From: Capsulimonas sp. | GTDB lineage: Bacteria; Armatimonadota; Armatimonadia; Armatimonadales; Capsulimonadaceae | Length of the DNA stretch: 22,105 bases | NCBI GenBank assembly: GCA_025963815.1 | Contig: JAOQAA010000498.1 | Coordinates: 1-22,105 of the forward strand | Direction: 5' to 3' | In this document: positions 1 through 7,338 of the stretch, piece after piece | How positions within the stretch are numbered: position 1 is the stretch's first letter | Layout: every line of letters starts with the position of its first letter | The notes under the pieces: model-generated | Databases searched by the model: none | Told to the model about the DNA's origin: nothing | The model's input: the letters and a program-made list of their open reading frames with translations, nothing else | Translations under genes and position numbers: made by a program

Positions 1-428
1 TCGATAATAATGACGCCCTTCGGATCGAACAGATACCCGACGCTGCCGGATTCTCCGAGCCGTCCGCCCGTTTTGGTAAAGTAGGAGCGAACGTCAGAGA
101 CGGTCCGCTGCTTGTTATCCGTGAGGCACGCGACCAGGATGGCGACGCCGCCGGGGCCGTATCCTTCGTAGGTCATTTCTTCGTAGGATGCGCCCTCGAG
201 TTCGCCGGTTCCGCGCTGAATGGCGCGCTTGACGTTATCGGCGGGCATCGACGCCTCGCGGGCTTTCGCCATGGCGTTGCGCAGCGTGATGTTGGTGTCG
301 GGGTTGCCGCCGCCGGCTTTCGCCGCCACAATGATTTCCCGGGCGATCTTCGTAAAGATCTTCCCGCGGTCGGCATCCATCTTGCCCTTCTTTAGGCGGA
401 TATTATGCCATTTACTATGTCCAGACAT
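1..428 (-). CDS. yebC: YebC/PmpR family transcriptional/translational regulator, 3' end outside window
   Basis: The reading frame begins at the ATG complementary to 426-428 and runs off the left edge, so about 142 of the usual ~240-250 residues are present. The N-terminus [19 protein letters not shown] is the signature of the YebC family. It is followed by [39 protein letters not shown] and [10 protein letters not shown], all family hallmarks. Members are cytoplasmic proteins described as DNA-binding regulators (PmpR) and, more recently, as ribosome-associated factors that relieve stalling at proline stretches; which applies here cannot be told from sequence. A ribosome-binding site (AAGAAGGTGA) sits just upstream of the ATG, and a promoter lies at 481-510. 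In some bacteria yebC lies near ruvC/ruvA; the downstream neighbour here is outside the window. Confidence 0.96.
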   Translation of the reverse strand, partial: MSGHSKWHNIRLKKGKMDADRGKIFTKIAREIIVAAKAGGGNPDTNITLRNAMAKAREASMPADNVKRAIQRGTGELEGASYEEMTYEGYGPGGVAILVACLTDNKQRTVSDVRSYFTKTGGRLGESGSVGYLFDPKGVIII

Positions 429-480
429 ACACTGTCACCTTCTTGAACGATATTCTTCGCATTTGGTTTCGCGTGATTCT

Positions 481-510
481 ATTATAGTACGAACCGATGG
501 GATTTGGCAA
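481..510 (-). promoter_or_regulatory. Sigma-70-type promoter for yebC
   Basis: On the minus strand, TTGCCA (complement of 505-510) is separated by 18 bp from a perfect TATAAT (complement of 481-486). Predicted transcription starts near 474, giving a leader of about 46 nt before the yebC ATG. Confidence 0.7.
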
Positions 511-523
511 CCGTGCGGGAGAG

Positions 524-619
524 ACCTATCCCCCACCGAAGTAAACTTCGGCCTCCCCCTTTCCCAGCAAGGCCCTTCGAGCGGGAATGGGGGTGTTTGT
601 AATTATATTCCAGGCGAGT
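524..619 (+). repeat. Two-hairpin intergenic repeat, copy A
   Basis: This is a 96-bp element from ACCTAT to GGCGAGT. It has a C-rich lead; hairpin 1, a 6-bp stem CCGAAG/CTTCGG around TAAA (533-548); hairpin 2, a C-rich arm (CCCCCTTTCCC) pairing with GGGAATGGGGG around an AGCAAGG-containing loop; an AT-rich stretch; and the terminal box TCCAGGCGAGT (609-619). Homology with copy B continues through GTTCCGTTTTGT to 631 and into a GAGGAG motif. It lies between the divergent yebC and GxGYxYP genes. Copies B (3121) and C (3369, inverted) share the layout and near-identical length. The 429-714 gap otherwise holds only the yebC promoter. Confidence 0.8.
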
Positions 620-714
620 GTTCCGTTTTGTGAGAGGAGTAAATGTGGAGTGAGAGAGGTAAACTGGCGAAGAGTTTGGTTTCGTGGGAGCTTTTGTACG
701 GAGGTCTGTTCGGA

Positions 715-3141
715 ATGAAGAAACGATGGCCATTGACGGCCGTTTTGCTTTTGTCTTCGACGGCGTTCTCGGCAATCGGCGCGAGGGCCGCAGATCCGCC
801 GGCGAGTGCGCCCCGCGCGGCGGTTATGCTGCAAACGGATATGCCGGTCACGGATCTGCTTGGGCGGGTTTCTCCCCGGCAGATCGCCGCCGATCTTACT
901 GCGGCGGGCGTCCCCACGGACCTTCTGGACGTCAGCGCGCTGGCCGATCCCGCGAAGCTGAATATTCAAAACTACGCCGTTGTTGTGACGCCCTATGGCA
1001 ACTTCTTTCCCAAAGAAGCGTTTGCCAATCTTCGAGCCTTTCACCAATCGGGCGGCGGTTTCGTTTTAACCGGCATTCCGTTCACACATCCGGTGGTGCG
1101 TGTGAAGGACAGCAAGGGAAATTGGACATGGTCGGACATGGGGCACGACCCGAATGCGGCGCTGTTCGGCCCGGACGGCATCGGCGTCGGCGGTTTCGCG
1201 GAGCCGTCGGGGATCGATATCAGCGTCTCGCCGCGCGATCCTCTCGGCCTGAAAGATCTCTTCGGCCCAGCCAGACCCAGTTCCGTCCAGACGCTCGATC
1301 CCACGACGCTGCCCGCCGAAGATCAAGTCATCCCCATCCTCGTATCGGGAACGCGCCCGGCTGCCGCGATGATCGTGCATCACGATGCGGCGTTCCAAGG
1401 CGCGGTGGATATCTGGACAACCCACCCGGATATCGGTAATCGGGATGCTTATTTTACGGAACAGATGATGGAACGCGGCGTCGTCGCGATTCTTGCGCAG
1501 AAGAAACTTCTCTCGCCTGAACGCACGGCCGCCGTTCTGACGAGGATCAAGAATGTTGCCCCGCCAAAGCAATACACAGGACTAAAGCTGCCGACGCCGC
1601 CCCGGCCCTATGAGACGTATCAGCCGCGCAGCAGCGCGCCCGCCGAGCATCTCTATGTTGCTGACGTGCGCCAGTCGGCGTCGGACGAACGTCTGCTGCT
1701 CAGTACGCTCCAGGGGATCGTCAATCGCAAACAGCCGCGCATTTATCTGATCTTCCGCGATAGCGATGAGTTCTGGCTCCAGCAATTGCAGGCGCAGGGG
1801 ACCACGGGCGCGCCCATCATGACGGCGGACCCGCTTTCACTGCTGACGACTTTCCAAAAAGATTACAAAGGCGCGGTCGTCACCGATCCGAACGTCTATG
1901 TCAGCCCTCATGTCGCCGTGGATATCGCCGGCCTGGAAGACCAGATCGTCGCAAGCCCGGACCTGGCAAAAAAACTGAATCTGAAGATCAAGACGGATTT
2001 GCGCGGCAAGTTCAAAGACGACGCCGACGCCTATCGCTATGTCCGTACGAAGCTCTTGCGCCGCCTCAACCCTTACCTGTCCATTTCCCTGGACGCGCCG
2101 CTGGACACGGGCGCCATTGATCAGATCGTCGCCGGGCGCGGGCAGGCGCTTTGGGTAACAGGCCCGAGAGAGCAGGACAAGCCCGGCGCCAACGGGCGCG
2201 CGGAGCTGATCGAGATCGAAGCTATCTTCGCCAAAATGCCGCTGAACTCCGTCGTGCGCGGCTACTGGTACGCCGGCGACAGCAACGGCATCGGCGAAGG
2301 CCCCGGGGTCTCCCTGGCGTCGCGGTTCGGCAAGGTCACCATCGTATCGGACAACGTCTCCAACTTCAGCGTCTTCAGCGGGGCGCCCGCCAAGACCTAC
2401 AAGCAAACGCACAAGCCCGCGCCGACGCTCGATCCCACGAAGGTGTATGTGGCTGTCACGATCTCCGATGGCGACAATCTCTGCACCTGGGAAAATAACT
2501 TCCAGGAATACTTCAACGATCCGCTGCACGGAACATTCCCGATCGGCTGGGGCATGGGGCCGACCCTGCTGGATGTCGCGCCGAACATGGTCCAATGGTA
2601 TTACGACCACGCCACCCCGAACGACGAGTTCTTCTGCGATGTCAGCGGTATCGGATATATCTATCCGCCCGACTGGGCCACAGCGCTCAAAGACCGCGAC
2701 GACGCCCTGACGTCGTTCTTCGGCTGGACCGCGAAGTATATGGACAAGCTGGATCTGAAGACGATCCGGCACATGAACGTCCAGCCGGCCGACATCGGGG
2801 AGATGGGCGTTCATCTCCCGAACACCAAGTTCTTCGTTCCTGATTACGGCTACGCTGGCGAAAAGGGTTACGACGCGATGACGTACCCACTGCCCACCGG
2901 ACAAACTGTCTTTCGCACGGTCACCGGCGGTAATCCGCGCGAAATGGCCGCTCAGATCAAAGAACGGGTGGGGGATCGGCGCCCGGCGTTTGTGAACGCC
3001 TTCATTGTGAACTGGGGAACTCACCTTGGGGATATTAAGAAGAGGCTGGATGAGTTGGGACCGAATTATGTGGCGGTGACGCCTTCACAACTGAATGAGC
3101 TGTATTTGAAGGCGCGAGTGACCTATTCCCCCGCGCTTTAG
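715..3141 (+). CDS. Secreted GxGYxYP-family protein (putative carbohydrate-active enzyme)
   Basis: The 808-residue protein begins with a clear signal peptide (MKKR, a hydrophobic core, then a likely cut after the ARA near residue 25), so it is probably exported. The N-terminal ~280 residues resemble a glutamine-amidotransferase-like fold (hydrophobic strands, a GGGFVLTG turn). The second half carries ISDGDN at about 583-588 and the name-giving GIGYIYP at about 645-651. GxGYxYP proteins are putative glycoside hydrolases by association with polysaccharide-use genes; no reaction is established that I can cite. An in-frame ATG at 643 also has a GAGGAG upstream, but that motif belongs to the repeat shared with copy B and would add 24 residues before the signal peptide. 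The ATG at 715 has its own GGAGG 10 nt upstream and is preferred. The last six residues (TYSPAL) and the stop lie inside repeat copy B. The gene appears monocistronic. Confidence 0.85.
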   Translation: MKKRWPLTAVLLLSSTAFSAIGARAADPPASAPRAAVMLQTDMPVTDLLGRVSPRQIAADLTAAGVPTDLLDVSALADPAKLNIQNYAVVVTPYGNFFPKEAFANLRAFHQSGGGFVLTGIPFTHPVVRVKDSKGNWTWSDMGHDPNAALFGPDGIGVGGFAEPSGIDISVSPRDPLGLKDLFGPARPSSVQTLDPTTLPAEDQVIPILVSGTRPAAAMIVHHDAAFQGAVDIWTTHPDIGNRDAYFTEQMMERGVVAILAQKKLLSPERTAAVLTRIKNVAPPKQYTGLKLPTPPRPYETYQPRSSAPAEHLYVADVRQSASDERLLLSTLQGIVNRKQPRIYLIFRDSDEFWLQQLQAQGTTGAPIMTADPLSLLTTFQKDYKGAVVTDPNVYVSPHVAVDIAGLEDQIVASPDLAKKLNLKIKTDLRGKFKDDADAYRYVRTKLLRRLNPYLSISLDAPLDTGAIDQIVAGRGQALWVTGPREQDKPGANGRAELIEIEAIFAKMPLNSVVRGYWYAGDSNGIGEGPGVSLASRFGKVTIVSDNVSNFSVFSGAPAKTYKQTHKPAPTLDPTKVYVAVTISDGDNLCTWENNFQEYFNDPLHGTFPIGWGMGPTLLDVAPNMVQWYYDHATPNDEFFCDVSGIGYIYPPDWATALKDRDDALTSFFGWTAKYMDKLDLKTIRHMNVQPADIGEMGVHLPNTKFFVPDYGYAGEKGYDAMTYPLPTGQTVFRTVTGGNPREMAAQIKERVGDRRPAFVNAFIVNWGTHLGDIKKRLDELGPNYVAVTPSQLNELYLKARVTYSPAL

Positions 3142-3215
3142 CGCGTTTCCCCCTTTTCCCAGCAAGGGGCTAAAGCCCGGGAAAAGTGGTGCTGATAATT
3201 ATAATCCAGGCGAGT
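3121..3215 (+). repeat. Two-hairpin intergenic repeat, copy B (overlaps stop codon)
   Basis: This is a 95-bp copy with the same order of parts as copy A. ACCTATTCCCC is followed by hairpin 1 (CGCGC-TTTA-GCGCG); hairpin 2 (CCCCTTTTCCC pairing with GGGAAAAGTGG, around an inner GGGCT/AGCCC stem); an AT-rich stretch containing TATAAT; and TCCAGGCGAGT (3205-3215). Near-identity with copy A continues to about 3227. The TAG stop of the GxGYxYP gene (3139-3141) falls inside hairpin 1. Confidence 0.8.
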
Positions 3216-3273
3216 GTTCCGTTTTGTTTGAGGAGAGTTTCCAGATAAGAAATTCTTCGTAGTCCACGACAAG

Positions 3274-3369
3274 ACTCGCCTGGACCTCAGTTACGAACGC
3301 CCTTTTTCCCGCCCGAAGGGCCTTGCTGGGAAAAAGGGAATCGAGCTTTAGCTCGACGGGGGAATAGGT
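3274..3369 (-). repeat. Two-hairpin intergenic repeat, copy C (inverted relative to B)
   Basis: Read on the minus strand from 3369, this 96-bp copy gives ACCTATTCCCCC, hairpin 1 (TCGAGC-TAAA-GCTCGA), CCCTTTTTCCC pairing with GGGAAAAAGGG around an inner GCCC-TTC-GGGC stem, a degenerate spacer, then TCCAGGCGAGT. It begins three bases after the stop codon of the minus-strand gene 3373-3744. Together with copy B it makes a ~250-bp imperfect inverted repeat filling the gap between two convergent genes. Confidence 0.8.
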
Positions 3370-3372
3370 TCC

Positions 3373-3744
3373 TTACTCGCACTGCTCCGAAATAATAAGC
3401 CGCTGAAGTTCTTTCAATGAATAGGGGTCGATGTCGATCTCGGGAGCGGTCGGGGGGGCATCGTTGGCCGTTGGCCCGGCGGCGTCGCTGGCGATGCAGG
3501 CGGCATAGCGGCGCACGGCTTCGATCTGCGCCTGCACCTGCGCCATTGCGTCTTCCGGAGCCCCGGCCGTCTCGCCGGATGCGGCGGCCTGAGCGAGATC
3601 TTCGCACAGCGTGCAGATCTGCTCGATACTGACCGCCAGTGATTGACTGGTCTCTCGCCAGAGCTTGATCTGCGACAGATCTTCCTGCCGCCGCGACTCC
3701 CGACCCTGCTTGCGCCCGCGCGATAACCATTCCATGGGAAACAT
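3373..3744 (-). CDS. Small hypothetical protein
   Basis: I do not recognise a family. The preferred start (MFPMEWLSRGRKQ) has AAGGAAG about 8 nt upstream and gives 123 residues; upstream in-frame starts lack this site. The protein has a basic N-terminus (SRGRKQGRESRRQ), then a long amphipathic helical stretch (about 25-90) containing CTLC, an Ala/Pro-rich linker (TANDAPPTAPEIDID), and a short C-terminal helix (LKELQRLIISEQCE). There is no signal peptide or membrane segment, so it is probably cytoplasmic. Codon use is GC-rich at third positions, consistent with coding. It is convergent with the GxGYxYP gene and divergent from the DUF202 gene. The CxxC is single, so a zinc site is not supported. 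Confidence 0.6.
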   Translation of the reverse strand: MFPMEWLSRGRKQGRESRRQEDLSQIKLWRETSQSLAVSIEQICTLCEDLAQAAASGETAGAPEDAMAQVQAQIEAVRRYAACIASDAAGPTANDAPPTAPEIDIDPYSLKELQRLIISEQCE

Positions 3745-3846
3745 TGTGAGACTTCCTTCTGCCTTGCTTTGCCGCTTCCCGCGGCGATAGTTCCATTGTC
3801 GGAGTGTGATCCGCCTGACCAAAGAGGGGAGAGGAAAAACCAGTAT

Positions 3847-3876
3847 TTGAACGGGCCGCGCTTCCTATGCTACACT
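3847..3876 (+). promoter_or_regulatory. Promoter for the DUF202 gene
   Basis: TTGAAC (3847-3852) is followed 18 bp later by TACACT (3871-3876), which is preceded by TG in extended -10 position (TGCTACACT). Transcription would start near 3883, leaving a leader of only about 10 nt before the first possible start. Confidence 0.55.
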
Positions 3877-3892
3877 GGCATTAACGCCGGTT

Positions 3893-4282
3893 ATGATGGA
3901 TACACAAAGCATGAACTCTCCCAAAGTGACCGAGCACTTAGCCAACGAGCGGACATTTCTCGCCTGGGTGCGCACGGGCATCGCGCTGATGGGCTTTGGT
4001 GTACTGATCGTCCGCCTGCGCTATTTCGAGCTGCAATTGTCGTCCATTGGGGCGCCCCCGCACCATCCCTCACACGGCCGCGCCACGCTGCTCGGCCTGC
4101 TCTTTGCCGTCTTCGGTCTCCTCGCCGTGATGTTCTCGGCGATCACCTACTCAAAAACCCGAGCGATGATCGACGACGGCAACTACCAGCCGCCTAGCCG
4201 CATCGTCATGACCTGCGTCGCCGTCCTGTCCGTCCTTGGGATCGGAACCGTAGCCTATCTGCTCACACTGGGCGACTCTTAG
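3893..4282 (+). CDS. DUF202 (YidH-type) inner-membrane protein
   Basis: The 129-residue protein has the DUF202 signature LANERTFLAWVRTGIALMGFG near the N-terminus. It has three hydrophobic spans at roughly 24-40, 60-83 and 104-124, separated by a short His/Pro-containing loop (GAPPHHPSH) and a polar loop (TRAMIDDGNYQPPS). The family is widespread in bacteria and fungal vacuoles (VTC1-like), sits in the cytoplasmic membrane and has no settled function. Possible starts are 3893, 3896 and 3911; none has a convincing ribosome-binding site, and the family motif begins soon after 3911, so the true N-terminus could be up to six residues shorter. It stands alone, with its own promoter upstream and a separate promoter downstream for the BlaI-like gene. 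Confidence 0.88.
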   Translation: MMDTQSMNSPKVTEHLANERTFLAWVRTGIALMGFGVLIVRLRYFELQLSSIGAPPHHPSHGRATLLGLLFAVFGLLAVMFSAITYSKTRAMIDDGNYQPPSRIVMTCVAVLSVLGIGTVAYLLTLGDS

Positions 4283-4317
4283 ATTTTCACGCATATCATT
4301 TTTCCTGAAAATAAGGC

Positions 4318-4346
4318 TTGACATTCGTCGTTTAGTATAGTAAACT
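4318..4346 (+). promoter_or_regulatory. Promoter of the blaI/blaR1-like operon
   Basis: A perfect TTGACA (4318-4323), a 17-bp spacer and TAAACT (4341-4346) form a strong sigma-70-type promoter. The -10 hexamer and start region are covered by two palindromic operators. Confidence 0.8.
4330..4345. promoter_or_regulatory. Putative BlaI-type operator O1
   Basis: GTTTAGTATAGTAAAC has perfect 5-bp arms (GTTTA/TAAAC) and lies over the spacer and -10 element, so a bound dimer would block RNA polymerase. Its centre is 27 bp from that of O2. Confidence 0.65.
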
Positions 4347-4356
4347 TAGTTCAGTC

Positions 4357-4372
4357 GTTTAGTTTACTAAAT
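4357..4372. promoter_or_regulatory. Putative BlaI-type operator O2
   Basis: TTTAGT-TT-ACTAAA is a perfect 6-bp-arm palindrome just downstream of the predicted start site. It shares TCGTTTAGT with O1 as a direct repeat at 27-bp spacing. Paired palindromes over a promoter are the known arrangement for BlaI/MecI autoregulation. Confidence 0.65.
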
Positions 4373-4395
4373 CTAGTCTGTTAGAGGGATGCGAT

Positions 4396-4785
4396 ATGGC
4401 CGATAAGCCACTGAAATTGGGCAAGGTGCAGCTGCGGATCATGCAGGTGCTTTGGGACGAGGGCGAAGTGACGGCGCGGCGTGTGACGGAGGTGCTGAGC
4501 GAGGTCGAGCCGATTGCGCACAGCACGGTGCAGACGCTGATGCGTACGCTGGAGGAGAAGGGCGCAGTTGGTCATGAGGTCCGGGATCGGACCTTTGTAT
4601 TCCGGGCGATTCGGCCTCGCGAGGAAGTGACGGAGACGGCGACACGCGATCTGCTGTCCCGGGTCTTCGGCGGATCTGTGTACGGGTTGGTATCACATTT
4701 GCTGACGCATGAGGAGGTGTCCTCGGAAGAGATCGGGCGTCTGCGTGAACTCATCGAGCGGGAAGGGCGGGAGGCGAAGCAATGA
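4396..4785 (+). CDS. BlaI/MecI/CopY-family transcriptional repressor
   Basis: The 129-residue protein matches the BlaI/MecI family in length and layout. The N-terminal winged helix (about 8-75) contains LGKVQLRIMQVLWDEGEVTARRVTEVL and the recognition-helix region STVQTLMRTLEEKG. The C-terminal ~50 residues would form the dimerisation arm, which is cleaved in the classical Bla system. It should bind the two palindromes at 4330-4372 and repress its own operon until the co-encoded M56 protease is activated. A GAGGG motif precedes the ATG. The stop overlaps the start of the next gene by 4 nt (ATGA), indicating coupled translation. The inducing signal is not evident; there is no beta-lactamase gene in the window, so the symbol blaI is not assigned. 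Confidence 0.92.
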   Translation: MADKPLKLGKVQLRIMQVLWDEGEVTARRVTEVLSEVEPIAHSTVQTLMRTLEEKGAVGHEVRDRTFVFRAIRPREEVTETATRDLLSRVFGGSVYGLVSHLLTHEEVSSEEIGRLRELIEREGREAKQ

Positions 4786-7322
4786 ACTCAGAAATGCTGT
4801 TTGAGCTGTGCCGGTCGGCGATCCAATCAGGGATCGTCCTGCTGCTGCAATCGTGCGCCGTGCTGCTGGCGGGGATGGGAATCGGCCGAGCCGCCCATCG
4901 CTTTGGTCCGTTTGTCCAGTCGTTTGTTTATCGCATGACGCTGGCGACTCTGGCGGTTTTGATCCTGACATCCGTATACGCCGCGCCTTCGATGCGCGTC
5001 CTTTGGCGGGTCTCATTGCCCTCGCATCACATCGCACAGTCCGCGCCTCTTTCGGTTGGTGCGCCTCCTTTGGCAAATGCTGTCCCGCCTATGCAAGGTT
5101 CGGAGACTGCCGCCCCTTCTTCCACCCCCGCCTCTTCCGTAGCGGGAGCCAATGTGGGGGGCGTTCCCGCGTCGGCCACTCAGAAGGCGGCTTCGGCTAC
5201 GAAGCCTTCGTGGACGGTGGGCGCCGAGCCGTATTTTGTGGGCGTCGCTCTTTGGGCTGTTGTCGCGCTTTTGCTGCTGGGACGGATTGCATATGGGCAG
5301 ATCGGTCTGGCGCTCCTTCGGCGTAATGGCGTATTGATTTCGACTGGCTCTGAAGCCGACATGGTGCTGGAGTTGTGCCGGGAGCGTTCCATCCGGACGC
5401 TACCTCTGCGGCTTGTTCCGGGAGTTCGGGGGCCGCTGCTCGCCGGGGCCTGGAGGCCGGAAATTTGGCTTCCCGAAGATTTCATCGGAGATACGGAGCC
5501 CAGGGTGTTGAAGGCGGTTCTGGCGCATGAGATTGCGCACTTTGAACGGTCCGACAACGCCTGGATGCTGCTGGCGAAGGTGCTGCGCGCCCTGATGTGG
5601 CCGCAAGCCCTGCTTTGGGCGCTGCGCGCCGAGATGGCGAAGAGTGCGGAGAACGCCTGCGATGCGCTGGTGGTCGATGGCGGATGCCCGCGTCACGAAT
5701 ACGCCGAATGCCTGCTGCTGCTGACCGAGCGCCTTGCGCCGTCGCGCTGGGAACGTTCGCTCGGCGCGAGCGCCGTCCCGTTCCGTTCGCAAATTGGCCG
5801 GCGTATTCAGACCCTGATGAGCGCATCTCAAGGGCTCCGTACGCCTTCAAAATGGATGAAGGCTGGGGCCACGGGCGCCGCCGTGGTCGCGATTGTCGCC
5901 GCGCTGTCTCTTGTCTCGTCCGGAGTTCGAAATCCTCTGACCGTCGCTGACATTGAGAAGAAGGAGACGCCATGGCCGGCCTCGCCAGAGTATCTGGCGC
6001 AGTTCACACTGGCGTCTACAGCTGGAAACAGAGCGGTCCCGGTAACGGTTGCGACGATCTATGGGAAATCGTGGCCGGAAAGCCCGGAAGCTCCTTCGAT
6101 TTTGTCTGATGAGGATCTCGATCTCCTGCGCCTCTGTAAAAAGAGCCAACTTTACAGCATGGGGTACACAACCGGGAGCGGACCCTCGATGCACGACCGA
6201 CAATATCTTGAGGATATTCTAGCGAAGCGCCCGCATTTCTTCTTCGCCGAATATATGATGGGCGTCTGGTGCGCAAAGAACGGCGACAAAACGGGTTACC
6301 AGAGCTGGCTGACTCGTGCTCTTGCCGATGCCCCCGTCGTGATTGCGGGCCGCATCCAATTTAACGATGGCCGCCCTGTTCCAGGTTTTACCTTCGCTCC
6401 CAACTTGGCTTACTTTTCTACCGCCAATTTTATGGAAAACCACAGTGACTACAATGATGCACAGCATCTTGGTTATCCGGAAGTAACAACGGATGCGCAG
6501 GGGTGTTTCTATTTGCCGGCGTTTCATGCGATTACGGAGGTTATGGGCTGGAGTATTGATGCATCCTCGACAGCTCCGCGCTCCTCCGCAGCTGTCGAAA
6601 CGGCGAAACAAATGGTGATGATGATGCCGCAATTTCCGTCACAGGGCGTCAATCGTTTCCGCGCTGCAGGCAAGATCGCGGTGCTGCCGCCAATGATCGT
6701 CCGGCCGTATATGGAGTGGCTTGCGCCGATCAATAAGGCGAACCAATCTATGGATCATCCCGCGAAGGTTCATGGCGCCGCGCTGAAGATCGCCTGGAAG
6801 CCTTATCCGGGCGCGGCGAGTTATGATGCGCAAATTGCGGAAGTCATTCGCCGAACTGATGGCTATAGCGCCACGGATATTGGATATGATACGAAAGAGC
6901 CGCACTTCCATGGTTCGAATGGGGCTGCCTCCACGGAGATTGTTCTAAATCTTGGCGGGAATGCGCCGACATTTCATCGGGGACGTATCTATCAAATCTC
7001 CGTCAGTCCTCGGGATGCTCAGGGGCGGCAGCTGTCCAACTCGCGCGATTACTACTTCCAGCCACTGGATGCTCTGGCGCCGCTGTCGATCAGTAAGGCG
7101 AATGTGCTGAAGACGTTCCCGTCCGGAACTGTCGTAGATTCCGTCACTCAAAGCGGTGATTTGACGACCATCCGTGGAACTATCCCGCATACGGTGAACT
7201 TGCAGACGGTGAGCGACCGCGACTTCTTCGGCAGGCGTCTGGACCATCTCGTGTCGCAGTCGCACTATGTTGGCGGCGTCGATCGGAACGATCTGAAGTT
7301 CGAGATCGCGTATAAGCACTAG
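4782..7322 (+). CDS. BlaR1/MecR1-like M56 metallopeptidase with an unusual C-terminal sensor region
   Basis: The 846-residue membrane protein has spans at about 14-36 and 47-68, a Pro/Ala/Ser-rich linker (~80-140) and a span at ~150-178. The M56 zinc-protease region carries HEIAH at 249-253 and the glutamate helix ENACD at 290-294; another span lies at ~361-381. This matches BlaR1/MecR1, whose cytoplasmic protease domain initiates removal of the BlaI repressor. The remaining ~460 residues (390-846), expected to be extracytoplasmic, show no penicillin-binding SxxK/SxN/KTG arrangement. Instead there is a VVIAGRIQFNDGRPVPGF segment like a carboxypeptidase-regulatory-like beta domain (~519-590) and a KIAWKPYPGAASYDAQIAEV stretch like a fibronectin-III or related beta-sandwich (~669-760). 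It is translationally coupled to the repressor. Ligand unknown. Protease assignment is strong; C-terminal domain names are inferred from motif style only. Confidence 0.88.
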   Translation: MNSEMLFELCRSAIQSGIVLLLQSCAVLLAGMGIGRAAHRFGPFVQSFVYRMTLATLAVLILTSVYAAPSMRVLWRVSLPSHHIAQSAPLSVGAPPLANAVPPMQGSETAAPSSTPASSVAGANVGGVPASATQKAASATKPSWTVGAEPYFVGVALWAVVALLLLGRIAYGQIGLALLRRNGVLISTGSEADMVLELCRERSIRTLPLRLVPGVRGPLLAGAWRPEIWLPEDFIGDTEPRVLKAVLAHEIAHFERSDNAWMLLAKVLRALMWPQALLWALRAEMAKSAENACDALVVDGGCPRHEYAECLLLLTERLAPSRWERSLGASAVPFRSQIGRRIQTLMSASQGLRTPSKWMKAGATGAAVVAIVAALSLVSSGVRNPLTVADIEKKETPWPASPEYLAQFTLASTAGNRAVPVTVATIYGKSWPESPEAPSILSDEDLDLLRLCKKSQLYSMGYTTGSGPSMHDRQYLEDILAKRPHFFFAEYMMGVWCAKNGDKTGYQSWLTRALADAPVVIAGRIQFNDGRPVPGFTFAPNLAYFSTANFMENHSDYNDAQHLGYPEVTTDAQGCFYLPAFHAITEVMGWSIDASSTAPRSSAAVETAKQMVMMMPQFPSQGVNRFRAAGKIAVLPPMIVRPYMEWLAPINKANQSMDHPAKVHGAALKIAWKPYPGAASYDAQIAEVIRRTDGYSATDIGYDTKEPHFHGSNGAASTEIVLNLGGNAPTFHRGRIYQISVSPRDAQGRQLSNSRDYYFQPLDALAPLSISKANVLKTFPSGTVVDSVTQSGDLTTIRGTIPHTVNLQTVSDRDFFGRRLDHLVSQSHYVGGVDRNDLKFEIAYKH

Positions 7323-7338
7323 GTTCTCTCATTGGCTG

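Noticed and set aside
603..609. TATATT in repeat A (and TATAAT in repeat B) as promoters
   Set aside because: No matching -35 element at a usable distance, and copy C has lost the hexamer although the rest of the element is kept.
643..714. Upstream in-frame ATG for the GxGYxYP protein, with GAGGAG before it
   Set aside because: The GAGGAG belongs to sequence shared with repeat copy B, and the extra 24 residues would precede an otherwise normal signal peptide; ATG 715 has its own GGAGG.
1837..3024. Long minus-strand open frame (395 codons) opposite the GxGYxYP gene
   Set aside because: It mirrors a GC-rich coding strand; the plus-strand product has a signal peptide and family motifs, while this one matches nothing.
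3241..3273. AAGAAATTCTT palindrome between repeat copies B and C
   Set aside because: Short AT-rich palindrome without context to suggest a function.
4283..4312. ATTTTCA/TGAAAAT inverted repeat as a terminator for the DUF202 gene
   Set aside because: Seven AT-rich pairs with a 16-nt loop would be too weak, and no T run follows.
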